Source of the DNA: an uncultured Muribaculaceae bacterium
GTDB taxonomy: Bacteria > Bacteroidota > Bacteroidia > Bacteroidales > Muribaculaceae
NCBI GenBank assembly: GCA_947632485.1
Contig: CANRPJ010000001.1
Span: forward strand, 154,202 to 218,201
DNA length: 64,000 bases
Direction: 5' to 3'
Translations under genes and position numbers: made by a program
The notes under the pieces: model-generated
Told to the model about the DNA's origin: nothing
Databases searched by the model: none
The model's input: only the letters and a program-made list of their open reading frames with translations
Part shown: positions 1 through 8,418 of the stretch, one piece after another
Layout of the letters: every line of letters begins with the position of its first letter
How positions within the stretch are numbered: the stretch's first letter is position 1

Positions 1-275
1 GTAGCTCTTTCTATTATCTCACGCACCTCTTTGACTCCAGCCGTGACTGCGCTAAGGGTGTAAAAGGAGCTTTCTGTCTGCTTTGCAATAATGCGGGCGA
101 GGGTAGTCTTACCCACTCCCGGAGGACCCCACAATATAAAGGAATTGACGCGGCCTGATTCGATCATGCGCCGGATTACGGCTCCCTGCCCGACCAGATG
201 GCGCTGGCCTACATAATCGTCGAGGCTCTGAGGCCTCATGCGTTCGGCCAAAGGTATGTTATTATTCGTCTGCAT
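1..275 (-). CDS. rarA: Replication-associated recombination protein A (RarA/MgsA-type AAA ATPase), N-terminal part, truncated by window edge
   Basis: Reverse-strand reading from the ATG at 275 gives MQTNNNIPLAERMRPQSLDDYVGQRHLVGQGAVIRRMIESGRVNSFILWGPPGVGKTTLARIIA..., the typical RarA N-terminus with Walker A. Confidence 0.9.
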   Translation of the reverse strand, partial: MQTNNNIPLAERMRPQSLDDYVGQRHLVGQGAVIRRMIESGRVNSFILWGPPGVGKTTLARIIAKQTESSFYTLSAVTAGVKEVREIIERA

Positions 276-909
276 GAGTCAACAGGGGTTCAAGCTCCAT
301 CAGGTTGCCTACAGTAATGTCTGCCAGCTTCTCTACTTCCTCGCGTGGCAAAGTGCCTGCCACACCAACTACTTTCGCTCCCGATGCCCGGGCTGCCTCA
401 AGACCTTGCCTGGAGTCTTCTACCACCACACAATTCTTTGGATCAATACCAAGAGCATCGGCAGCAAGAAGATAACCTTCAGGGTCAGGTTTCGATCTGC
501 TAACCATATCGCCGATTATTATGACCTTGAAAAAGTCTTTTAGCCAGGGCATCTGTTGCCAGAGATGATCCATCTTCAGTTTATCGCTACTCGTAACCAG
601 AGCCGCGGGAATACCTTTGTCCTTAAGCAAGTTAAGAAACTCTACGGCTCCCGTACAAGTTTCATAAATCATCTTTGCCTCCATCTCATAAAGTCTTCGC
701 TCTACGTCGGGGCGGTCTTCCTTCCTAAACCATTTGGTCAGGATATTATCCAGTGTGCTCCCTTTAATCTCGTTTGCAAAGTTCTCATTTCCGGTAGGAT
801 AGATCTCTTCGATACTATCCCATATACGGGAATAGGGACCCTCGCTGTCGATTATGACTCCATCGAGATCAAACAGGAACGCGATATCAGTCGGTTTTTC
901 GTTGTGCAT
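262..909 (-). CDS. HAD-superfamily hydrolase (beta-phosphoglucomutase-like)
   Basis: MHNEKPTDIAFLFDLDGVIIDSEG (DxDGV motif), LVTSSDK, SKPDPEGYLLAA, VVEDSRQGLEAARASG. Start placed at the internal Met (909), not the longest ORF. Confidence 0.9.
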   Translation of the reverse strand: MHNEKPTDIAFLFDLDGVIIDSEGPYSRIWDSIEEIYPTGNENFANEIKGSTLDNILTKWFRKEDRPDVERRLYEMEAKMIYETCTGAVEFLNLLKDKGIPAALVTSSDKLKMDHLWQQMPWLKDFFKVIIIGDMVSRSKPDPEGYLLAADALGIDPKNCVVVEDSRQGLEAARASGAKVVGVAGTLPREEVEKLADITVGNLMELEPLLTHADE

Positions 910-955
910 CGTCTTCGTTTTGCCACAAAGATAGTAAATGTTTAATTTTGTAGCA

Positions 956-2539
956 ATGATTAAGGAATTAGAGATAAAGACAAGCCCCGAGAAGGCGTCC
1001 ACACCGGAGTTACTCCGTGGGGAGATAGCCCGTAAGCTTGGCGTCAAGATATCAGCCGTAAGCGACTGGCGCGTGGTGCGTCGTGCTATTGATGCCAGGC
1101 GTAGTCCGGTTACGGTAGTGTTGGGTGTCATTGCAGCGACAGGAAAGGATAAATGTCCTGTTGAGCACAGCGACTCTCCGGTTTATCAGAAAGTTAGCCC
1201 GGATGCGCCGCAGGTAGTGATAGTAGGTGCCGGTCCTGCGGGTCTTTTTGCGGCTCTGAGAGCTTTGGAGCTGGGAATGAAGCCAATCGTAGTAGAGCGT
1301 GGGAAAGAGGTAGACCAAAGACGTGTTGACGTGGCTGAAATATCTCGTTCAGGTGTGGTTGACCCTGATTCCAACTATTGTTTCGGAGAGGGTGGCGCCG
1401 GTGCATTCAGCGACGGCAAACTTTTCACCCGCAGCAAGAAACGTGGTAATATCCGCGAAATTCTTTCCACACTATACCACCACGGAGCCTCACGTGATAT
1501 CCTCGTTGACGCTCACCCTCATATTGGAAGCGATCGGCTTCCGCGAATCATTAAATCAATGAGGGAAACGATTCGGAAGTATGGAGGTGAAGTAAGATTC
1601 GGAGCCCGTATGGAGAATCTGCTGATTACTGATGGCAAGGTGCAAGGTATAGTTCTGGCTGACGGAACCCGTATTGAGGGGCCGGTAATACTTGCAACGG
1701 GGCATTCGGCAAGAGATGTCTATAAGATGCTCCATGCCGGAGGCGTAGGTATAGAAGCCAAAGGACTCGCGATTGGGGTGAGACTTGAACACCCACAGCA
1801 TCTGATAGATTCCCTTCAGTATCACTCTCCCAACGGCAGGGGACAATGGCTTCCGGCAGCGGAATACAGATATGTGACTCAGGTAGATGGCAGAGGTGTA
1901 TATAGCTTCTGCATGTGTCCTGGCGGAGTGGTCGTTCCCTCAGCCTCCGGACCGGAGCAAAATGCGGTAAACGGAATGTCTTCCTCGGCGCGTAACAGCT
2001 ATTGGGCTAATTCGGGCATGGTGGTAGAGGTTCACCCTGAGGATTTTCCGGAGTATTCAGATGAAGGCGAGATGTCAATGCTCGCGCTTCAGGAAAATCT
2101 TGAAAAGCGTTTTTATGAGGCAGCTGGGGCATCACAGAAAGCTCCGGCGCAGAGAATGACCGATTTCGTGGAGCGTCGTGATTCCAAGAACCTGCCGCCA
2201 TCATCTTTCGCTCCAGGTCTTATAGAAGCCCGGGTTGATAAGTTGCTACCGGCTCAGATATCTGATAGGCTTCGTGAAGGTTTTAAGGAGTTCGGACGCC
2301 GGAGCAGTGGTTTCATGACGAAAGACGCTACAGTGATCGGACTGGAAAGCCGCACCTCGAGTCCGGTAAGGATACCGAGGAAACCTGATACTCTGGAGCA
2401 TATATCTGTCGAGAACCTCTATCCTGCAGGGGAGGGAGCCGGTTATGCCGGAGGAATCGTATCGGCTGCAATCGATGGGCGACGCTGCGCAGAGGCCGTA
2501 TTTGCAAAATTTGAAAAAGAAAGTAAAAACAATGACTGA
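956..2539 (+). CDS. NAD(P)/FAD-dependent oxidoreductase
   Basis: VVIVGAGPAGLFAALRALELG dinucleotide-binding motif; C-terminal YPAGEGAGYAGGIVSAAIDG. Confidence 0.88.
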   Translation: MIKELEIKTSPEKASTPELLRGEIARKLGVKISAVSDWRVVRRAIDARRSPVTVVLGVIAATGKDKCPVEHSDSPVYQKVSPDAPQVVIVGAGPAGLFAALRALELGMKPIVVERGKEVDQRRVDVAEISRSGVVDPDSNYCFGEGGAGAFSDGKLFTRSKKRGNIREILSTLYHHGASRDILVDAHPHIGSDRLPRIIKSMRETIRKYGGEVRFGARMENLLITDGKVQGIVLADGTRIEGPVILATGHSARDVYKMLHAGGVGIEAKGLAIGVRLEHPQHLIDSLQYHSPNGRGQWLPAAEYRYVTQVDGRGVYSFCMCPGGVVVPSASGPEQNAVNGMSSSARNSYWANSGMVVEVHPEDFPEYSDEGEMSMLALQENLEKRFYEAAGASQKAPAQRMTDFVERRDSKNLPPSSFAPGLIEARVDKLLPAQISDRLREGFKEFGRRSSGFMTKDATVIGLESRTSSPVRIPRKPDTLEHISVENLYPAGEGAGYAGGIVSAAIDGRRCAEAVFAKFEKESKNND

Positions 2540-3245
2540 TACATTGATTCTAAACATAGAAACGTCAGGCGATATCTGTTCTGTAGCCTTAACCCGCAAT
2601 GGTGCTGTTGATTTCGAGCGCGAGTCGACTGAAGGAATGAAACACGCTGAGCTTCTGGCTCCTTTTGCTGATGAGGCTATGGCTGAGTTGAGACGCCGCG
2701 GCGATAAGCTAAGCGCTGTAGCGGTGAGCATCGGCCCGGGTTCCTACACAGGCTTGCGTATAGGGCTCTCGATGGGGAAAGGACTTTCTTACGGCCTCGA
2801 TGTGCCGTTGCTCGGAATTCCGACTCTTGAGGTTATGGCGGTGAAGGCTATGTTTCGTAACAGGGAATGGACTGGAGAAGAAATTCTTGTGCCCATGCTC
2901 GATGCCCGCAGAATGGAGGTCTATACTGCCGCCTACGATTTTGCCCTACATGAGCTTCTCGCTCCTCAGCCCCTGATTCTTACAGAAGACAGCTATACGG
3001 ATCTGCTCACCAGCGGACGCGAAGTGTGGTTCTTCGGCGATGGAAGCGATAAATTCAAGGAGGTTTGTAAAAATCCTTCAGCCCATTGGATAGATGGCTT
3101 GAAGCCACATGCCCGCGATATGACAGCTCTTTCGGAAAAATACCTTCGGGAAGGGCGCACTATCGACCGTGCCTATAGCGTGCCTCTTTATCTGAAAGAG
3201 TATCAGGCTACCAAGCCGATAAATACGGTAATCGGTTCTAAATAA
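2532..3245 (+). CDS. tsaB: tRNA threonylcarbamoyladenosine biosynthesis protein TsaB (C-terminal tail altered, see findings)
   Basis: ILNIETSGDICSVAL, GPGSYTGLRIGLSMGKGLSYGL. Start at 2532 overlaps the upstream gene. Confidence 0.92.
   Translation: MTDTLILNIETSGDICSVALTRNGAVDFERESTEGMKHAELLAPFADEAMAELRRRGDKLSAVAVSIGPGSYTGLRIGLSMGKGLSYGLDVPLLGIPTLEVMAVKAMFRNREWTGEEILVPMLDARRMEVYTAAYDFALHELLAPQPLILTEDSYTDLLTSGREVWFFGDGSDKFKEVCKNPSAHWIDGLKPHARDMTALSEKYLREGRTIDRAYSVPLYLKEYQATKPINTVIGSK
3203..3219 (+). repeat. 17-bp direct repeat, left copy, in the tsaB 3' end
   Basis: tcaggctaccaagccga, identical to 4869..4885. Confidence 0.9.
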
Positions 3246-3288
3246 TATCTCTAAATCCCGTAACTTGATTTCTCTTTCAGAAAAGTTT

Positions 3289-3376
3289 AATTGTTTTGTT
3301 TTTTACGCAAAGAGCGATTTTAATTGTTTGGATTTTTACAGAATTGAAACAATAAATTGTTTGGATTTTTACAGAA
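3289..3376 (+). repeat. Phased direct-repeat array A: three 22-nt repeats, period 33 bp
   Basis: 3289 aattgttttgttttttacgcaa; 3322 aattgtttggatttttacagaa; 3355 aattgtttggatttttacagaa. The last two are identical. Confidence 0.9.
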
Positions 3377-3413
3377 CTACGCAACAACTACCTGAATTAT
3401 AAAAATATATTGC

Positions 3414-3421
3414 TACCTTTG
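3414..3421 (+). promoter_or_regulatory. Bacteroidetes-type -7 promoter box (TAnnTTTG)
   Basis: TACCTTTG 30 nt upstream of the ATPase ATG and immediately downstream of array A. Confidence 0.6.
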
Positions 3422-3450
3422 TGGAAATAAAGATCTAAAGATGGCAAGCT

Positions 3451-4818
3451 ATGTATTTGAAAAGACTTATAGACAGTTATCTTGATAAATGGGCTATCAG
3501 TAAAGATCATAAACCTATTTTGCTGAGGGGCGCAAGACAAGTAGGAAAATCTACTGTAGTCAGGCATCTTGGAGAAGCATTTGATAGTTTTGTTGAGATA
3601 AATTTTGAGAGGCAGCCTGAATATAAGAATGTCTTTAAGCGAGATCTGATAGTAGATCGAATAGTATCAGAACTTTCGGCAATCAGCGCTATAAAAATTG
3701 TTCCCGGGCAGACACTATTGTTTCTTGATGAAATTCAAGAATGTCAAGAAGCAATCATGTCCTTGAGATTCTTTAAGGAGGAGATGGCTGATCTTCATGT
3801 TATTGCTGCAGGGTCGCTTCTCGAATTTGCTCTTTCTGAGCTTCCAACATTTGGAGTAGGACGAATTCATAGTATGTATATGTATCCTATGACATTTGAT
3901 GAATTTCTTGATGCTAATGGTGAAACAATTTTACTCGACTATAAGAAAAACGCTTCGCCAGACCGCCCTTTACCAGAACCTCTCCATAACAAATTGATAG
4001 CCTTAATCAGATCCTATTTCCTTGTAGGAGGCATGCCTGAAGTAGTTGGCAAATGGGTAGAGACCCATGACTATCTGCAGTGTCAGGAGTTGCAAGATGA
4101 TATAGTAAGCGGATATGAAGACGATTTTCCAAAATATAAGAGAAAGATTGATTCAGCGCTTCTACGCCTTACGATGAGAAGCGCAGCCGTACAGGTTACT
4201 AAAAAATTTTCCTATTCGGAAGTCGGTGGTGGTCACAGAATAGAAGAGGTTAAAAAAGCTCTTGAAATGCTTCTGCTTGCGGGTATTTGTATCCCGGTTG
4301 TAAGAACAGATGCAAATGGCCTACCACTCGGAAGCGAATCCGATTCAAAATATCGGAAAATATTAATTCTTGATTCTGGATTGATGTTACGTCTGCTTAA
4401 TATGTCATCTATAGATATATCAAAGATTACGAGTGAAATACTCACAGAAGATCCCACCAATCTAGTTAATAAGGGGCCTTTGGCAGAAATGGTTGCAGGT
4501 CTTGAGCTACTGAGATATAAGACTCCCAACTTAAGGCACGAATTGTATTATTGGGTTAGACTTGCCAAAAACTCACAGGCAGAAATTGATTATGTAGAAG
4601 CATCTGATGGGATTCTTCCCATTGAGATAAAGGCTGGAATGAAAGGCGGTATGAAAAGTCTATGGATTTTTATGCGTGAAAAGAAACTATCTTCGGCCGT
4701 AAGGTGTTCGCTTGAGAATTTCAATCGATTTGAATACATTGATAAAGAAGCATCTGGAGAAGTGCGAAATGTAGAAATTTGTCCTCTATATGCTATTTCG
4801 AATCTTGTTAAACCATGA
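3451..4818 (+). CDS. ATP-binding protein, AAA (AAA_14) + DUF4143-type
   Basis: LLRGARQVGKSTVVRHLG Walker A; LLFLDEIQEC Walker B; C-terminal EIDYVEASDGILPIEIKAG typical of the DUF4143 tail. Confidence 0.92.
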   Translation: MYLKRLIDSYLDKWAISKDHKPILLRGARQVGKSTVVRHLGEAFDSFVEINFERQPEYKNVFKRDLIVDRIVSELSAISAIKIVPGQTLLFLDEIQECQEAIMSLRFFKEEMADLHVIAAGSLLEFALSELPTFGVGRIHSMYMYPMTFDEFLDANGETILLDYKKNASPDRPLPEPLHNKLIALIRSYFLVGGMPEVVGKWVETHDYLQCQELQDDIVSGYEDDFPKYKRKIDSALLRLTMRSAAVQVTKKFSYSEVGGGHRIEEVKKALEMLLLAGICIPVVRTDANGLPLGSESDSKYRKILILDSGLMLRLLNMSSIDISKITSEILTEDPTNLVNKGPLAEMVAGLELLRYKTPNLRHELYYWVRLAKNSQAEIDYVEASDGILPIEIKAGMKGGMKSLWIFMREKKLSSAVRCSLENFNRFEYIDKEASGEVRNVEICPLYAISNLVKP

Positions 4819-4868
4819 AGTCTTAATATAAGGAGTTCAAAAAGAGCTAAAACCAAGGTCAACAAGGC

Positions 4869-4885
4869 TCAGGCTACCAAGCCGA
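4869..4885 (+). repeat. 17-bp direct repeat, right copy, downstream of the inserted ATPase
   Basis: tcaggctaccaagccga; the reading through it gives ...QATKPKQKI*, parallel to ...YQATKP in TsaB. Confidence 0.9.
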
Positions 4886-4931
4886 AACAAAAAATTTGAA
4901 TTACCGAATAAATTACCTAACTTTGCAACTC

Positions 4932-5561
4932 ATGGAAGAACTCCACATGATACCATATAACACCAGTATGCCTCCGTTGGTGCTCCATGAATACGGGCGC
5001 CACATTCAGGAAATGGTGAATTACTGCGTCGGGATACCCGATCGCGAGGAGCGCACGCAATGCGCTTATGCCATAGCGGAAGTGATGGCGAATCTCTTTC
5101 CCGATCTCGTAAACGATAAGGCCGATGGCCACAAGATCTGGGATCATATCAATATTATGAGCGATTTCATGCTCGATATCGATTTTCCATGTGAGGTAAT
5201 CACCAGGGAAGAGATGATGCCCAAGCCGGAGCGGCTGCCATATCAGAAAGCTCCTATAAGGAGAAGGCTCTACGGCAGGAATATGGAGGCCGTAATCAAA
5301 TCTGTGGCTGCAATGGGAAATGGGCCTGAGAAAGACGCTCTCGTATCGAGAGTGGCCCATCACATGAAGAAGCTGATGAGTCTCCAGAACAAAGAGGGTG
5401 TGGACAACGCACTGGTTCTGCGTGATCTCTACGACTATTCAGGCGGCCTGATAGATCTTGATCCAGCCACATATCCTCTTCAGGATTTCTACGAACCGAC
5501 CCCGCAGCAACAGCAGCGACAAGGCAAGAAGAAGAAAAAGAACGGCAACAACGGCATCTGA
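4932..5561 (+). CDS. DUF4290 family protein
   Basis: MEELHMIPYNTSMPPLVLHEYGRHIQEMVNYCVGIPDREERTQCAYAI, a Bacteroidetes-conserved family located between tsaB and murA. Confidence 0.8.
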   Translation: MEELHMIPYNTSMPPLVLHEYGRHIQEMVNYCVGIPDREERTQCAYAIAEVMANLFPDLVNDKADGHKIWDHINIMSDFMLDIDFPCEVITREEMMPKPERLPYQKAPIRRRLYGRNMEAVIKSVAAMGNGPEKDALVSRVAHHMKKLMSLQNKEGVDNALVLRDLYDYSGGLIDLDPATYPLQDFYEPTPQQQQRQGKKKKKNGNNGI

Positions 5562-5576
5562 TCTTGATTTTTTGAA

Positions 5577-6893
5577 ATGGCATCGTTCATAGTAGAGGGC
5601 GGCAACAAGCTCCAAGGTGAAATTTTGCCACAAGGAGCTAAGAATGAAGCGCTTGAGGTGATATGCGCCTCGCTGCTTACAGATGAGAAGGTTACTCTGA
5701 CTAATCTTCCGGATATTCTTGATGTGCGCAACCTCATCAGTCTGCTTTCCGACTTAGGGGTTAAGATAAAGTGGAACGGACGCCATGAGTGCGAATTTCA
5801 GGCAGATAATGTAGATCCCGACTATATGTCGACTGCAAGCTATCTCAAGAAAGCGCAGTCGCTTCGCGGATCTGTGATGATTATCGGCCCGATGCTTGCC
5901 CGTTTCGGCAAGGCTGTGCTTCCCAAGCCCGGTGGCGACAAGATCGGGCGCCGGAGACTCGACACCCATTTCATAGGGCTGCAGAAACTCGGAGCCGATT
6001 TCAATTATGATTCCGAACGTAACTTATATTCTGTGGAGGCCCCTGACGGACGGCTTCATGGAAGCTTCATGCTGCTCGACGAGGCATCTGTGACAGGTAC
6101 GGCCAACATCATTCTTGCCGCCGTGCTTGCCGAGGGCACTACTACAATCTATAATGCTGCGTGTGAGCCCTATATTCAGCAGTTGTGCCGTCTGCTCGTG
6201 AAGATGGGAGCAAAGATAGAAGGCATCGCCTCCAATCTTCTCGTGATTCACGGTGTGGAGAAACTGCATGGAGCTACGCAGCGCTGCCTGCCCGACATGA
6301 TAGAGGTGGGTAGTTTCATAGGTGTAGCAGCTATGACTGGCTCCGAAATCAGAATAAAAGATGTAAGTCTGCCGGATCTCGGCATAATGCCCGATGCATT
6401 CGTGCGCCTCGGCATCAATGTGCAGGCGGAAGGAGATGATCTGCTTGTTCCGGAGCATGACCGCTATGGAATAGAGACCTTTATCGACGGTTCTATTATG
6501 ACCTTCTCCGATGCTCCCTGGCCGGGCCTTTCGCCCGATCTGCTGAGTATCTTTCTGGTCGTAGCCACCCAGGCTTGCGGTTCAGTGCTGATCCATCAGA
6601 AAATGTTTGAGAGCCGCCTCTTCTTTGTCGACAAGCTCATCGAGATGGGAGCGCGCATAATATTGTGTGACCCTCACCGTGCGGCCGTGATTGGAAACGG
6701 ACGCATCGGCAGTCTGCACGCTACAAATATGACATCGCCTGACATCAGAGCGGGAGTGGCAATGCTGATAGCAGCCCTCGGAGCAAAGGGCAAGAGCAGG
6801 ATTCAGAATATCGACCAGATAGACCGCGGCTATCAGGAAATTGACCGACGATTGAACTTATTGGGCGCAAAAATCATTAGAACAGAAGATTAG
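5577..6893 (+). CDS. murA: UDP-N-acetylglucosamine 1-carboxyvinyltransferase
   Basis: FIVEGGNKLQGEILPQGAKNEALEVI, LPDILDVRNL, EVGSFIGVAAMTG, GPDIRAG-like ending. Confidence 0.93.
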   Translation: MASFIVEGGNKLQGEILPQGAKNEALEVICASLLTDEKVTLTNLPDILDVRNLISLLSDLGVKIKWNGRHECEFQADNVDPDYMSTASYLKKAQSLRGSVMIIGPMLARFGKAVLPKPGGDKIGRRRLDTHFIGLQKLGADFNYDSERNLYSVEAPDGRLHGSFMLLDEASVTGTANIILAAVLAEGTTTIYNAACEPYIQQLCRLLVKMGAKIEGIASNLLVIHGVEKLHGATQRCLPDMIEVGSFIGVAAMTGSEIRIKDVSLPDLGIMPDAFVRLGINVQAEGDDLLVPEHDRYGIETFIDGSIMTFSDAPWPGLSPDLLSIFLVVATQACGSVLIHQKMFESRLFFVDKLIEMGARIILCDPHRAAVIGNGRIGSLHATNMTSPDIRAGVAMLIAALGAKGKSRIQNIDQIDRGYQEIDRRLNLLGAKIIRTED

Positions 6894-6900
6894 ATTACTG

Positions 6901-7455
6901 ATGATCCGGTTTGAAGATACAGAGGAGATTGGAAAGTTTCAGCGTCCGCATGCACTGAAAGGGGAGCTGAACGCCGTGATCGATGTGGATCCGGTATTTC
7001 TCTCCGACGGCAATCCGGCTATCGTAGAAATCGACGGAATCCTGGTGCCATTCTATGCCACCGGGGTAAGACAAAAAGGCTCTTCGGCTTGCCTTGTGAA
7101 GCTCGACGGAGTAGATTCCGAGAAAGATGCAAGAAGTTTTGTAAATGCCCCTATCCGGGCCATGCGGTCGCAACTTGCCCGATACGAAACGGAGGAGGAG
7201 GAAGAGGGCAAAGGATCTTATGCTGAAGACCTTGTAGGCTTCACCATAACTGATTCCGATGCTGGCGAAGTAGGCAGAATAGTGGATCTCGACTTATCTA
7301 CGGAAAATGCCTTGTTCGTAGTCGAGAATACTGACGGGGAAACTATTTATATTCCAATAGCCGACGACCTCATAGAGGAAATTGACGAAGAAAAACACAA
7401 TATTGAGATGACCCTCCCAGAAGGGCTCGTCACTATTAATACCAAGCAGAAATAA
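6901..7455 (+). CDS. rimM: Ribosome maturation factor RimM
   Basis: IGKFQRPHALKGELNAVIDVD; PRC-barrel-like DLVGFTITDSDAGEVGRI; IPIADDLIEEID. Confidence 0.88.
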   Translation: MIRFEDTEEIGKFQRPHALKGELNAVIDVDPVFLSDGNPAIVEIDGILVPFYATGVRQKGSSACLVKLDGVDSEKDARSFVNAPIRAMRSQLARYETEEEEEGKGSYAEDLVGFTITDSDAGEVGRIVDLDLSTENALFVVENTDGETIYIPIADDLIEEIDEEKHNIEMTLPEGLVTINTKQK

Positions 7456-7457
7456 CC

Positions 7458-7778
7458 ATGAGCGACAATTACACTTTCGATGAAGACAACGCCGTAAAAT
7501 TCATTCGCGCGTCGCTTCCTGAGGAAATCCGTGAAAAATATACGGACGATGAAATCCTGTATGTGGTAGATATCGTATGGGATTACTACGAGAAGAAAGG
7601 TCTTCTATCGCTCGACAATATCGATACCGAAGAAGAGCTTCTTGATATTGACGATCTCGTGAAGTATGTGAAGAAAGAGCTATCGGCCGACAAGGAGGTC
7701 GTGATGGATCTTGATGATGTGAAATATCTCGTGAAGGGGGAGTTGCAATATGAAGAATCGCTTGAAGATACTTTGTAA
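7458..7778 (+). CDS. Small acidic hypothetical protein
   Basis: 106-aa ORF 2 nt after rimM, strongly acidic; no recognised domain. Confidence 0.75.
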   Translation: MSDNYTFDEDNAVKFIRASLPEEIREKYTDDEILYVVDIVWDYYEKKGLLSLDNIDTEEELLDIDDLVKYVKKELSADKEVVMDLDDVKYLVKGELQYEESLEDTL

Positions 7779-8415
7779 GGCGGCCGCACTGTGCTGCATG
7801 CTCGCTCTTTGCGGGGCTACCTCCCAGGCTCAGAAAAAAGCGCCGGAAGGAAGGGTTGAGACCCTTGACGCCCTTCCGCTTATAGAGATGCTCAATTCCG
7901 TGGAGACGGGCAAGACCTCCGAGCTCGTTCAGAAATTTCAGAATAAGGAGGGCAAGACGCGTCTTATCAACGGTAAGTTCGGCCCCAAAAGCGGTTGCAC
8001 GGTCGAGGCTCTCAGAAATAAGGAGGTGCTTCTCATCACGATTCCTGCCTCCAAGCTCTTTGGCCCCAATGCTACTGAGCTCCTGCCCAACGCAGGCGAA
8101 TTTCTGGCTCCATTCAGACGATACCTAAAGGATCCCGACATGTATCGCGTCGTGATGGTGATGCACACTGATAATACCGGCTCTGAGCAATATCGCGAAG
8201 AAATCACGAATGCCCGCGCCGACAGCGTGTTTGAATGGTTCGAGAAATCAGGTGTCAACACCTCTTATCTCTTCCCCTATGCGCTTTCTGACACGATGCC
8301 GCTGGCGGAAAACACCTCTGTAGCCGACAGGGCTGCAAACCGCCGTCTGGAGATTTATCTCGTGCCGGGTACCAAGATGGTGGAGCAGGCCAAGAAGGGA
8401 CGCATAGAATTCTGA
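7750..8415 (+). CDS. OmpA-like C-terminal domain exported protein
   Basis: Signal peptide MKNRLKILCKAAALCCMLALCGATSQA; RYLKDPDMYRVVMVMHTDNTGSEQYREEITNARADSVFEWF...NRRLEIYLVPG resembles the OmpA domain. Confidence 0.7.
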   Translation: MKNRLKILCKAAALCCMLALCGATSQAQKKAPEGRVETLDALPLIEMLNSVETGKTSELVQKFQNKEGKTRLINGKFGPKSGCTVEALRNKEVLLITIPASKLFGPNATELLPNAGEFLAPFRRYLKDPDMYRVVMVMHTDNTGSEQYREEITNARADSVFEWFEKSGVNTSYLFPYALSDTMPLAENTSVADRAANRRLEIYLVPGTKMVEQAKKGRIEF

Positions 8416-8418
8416 GGC

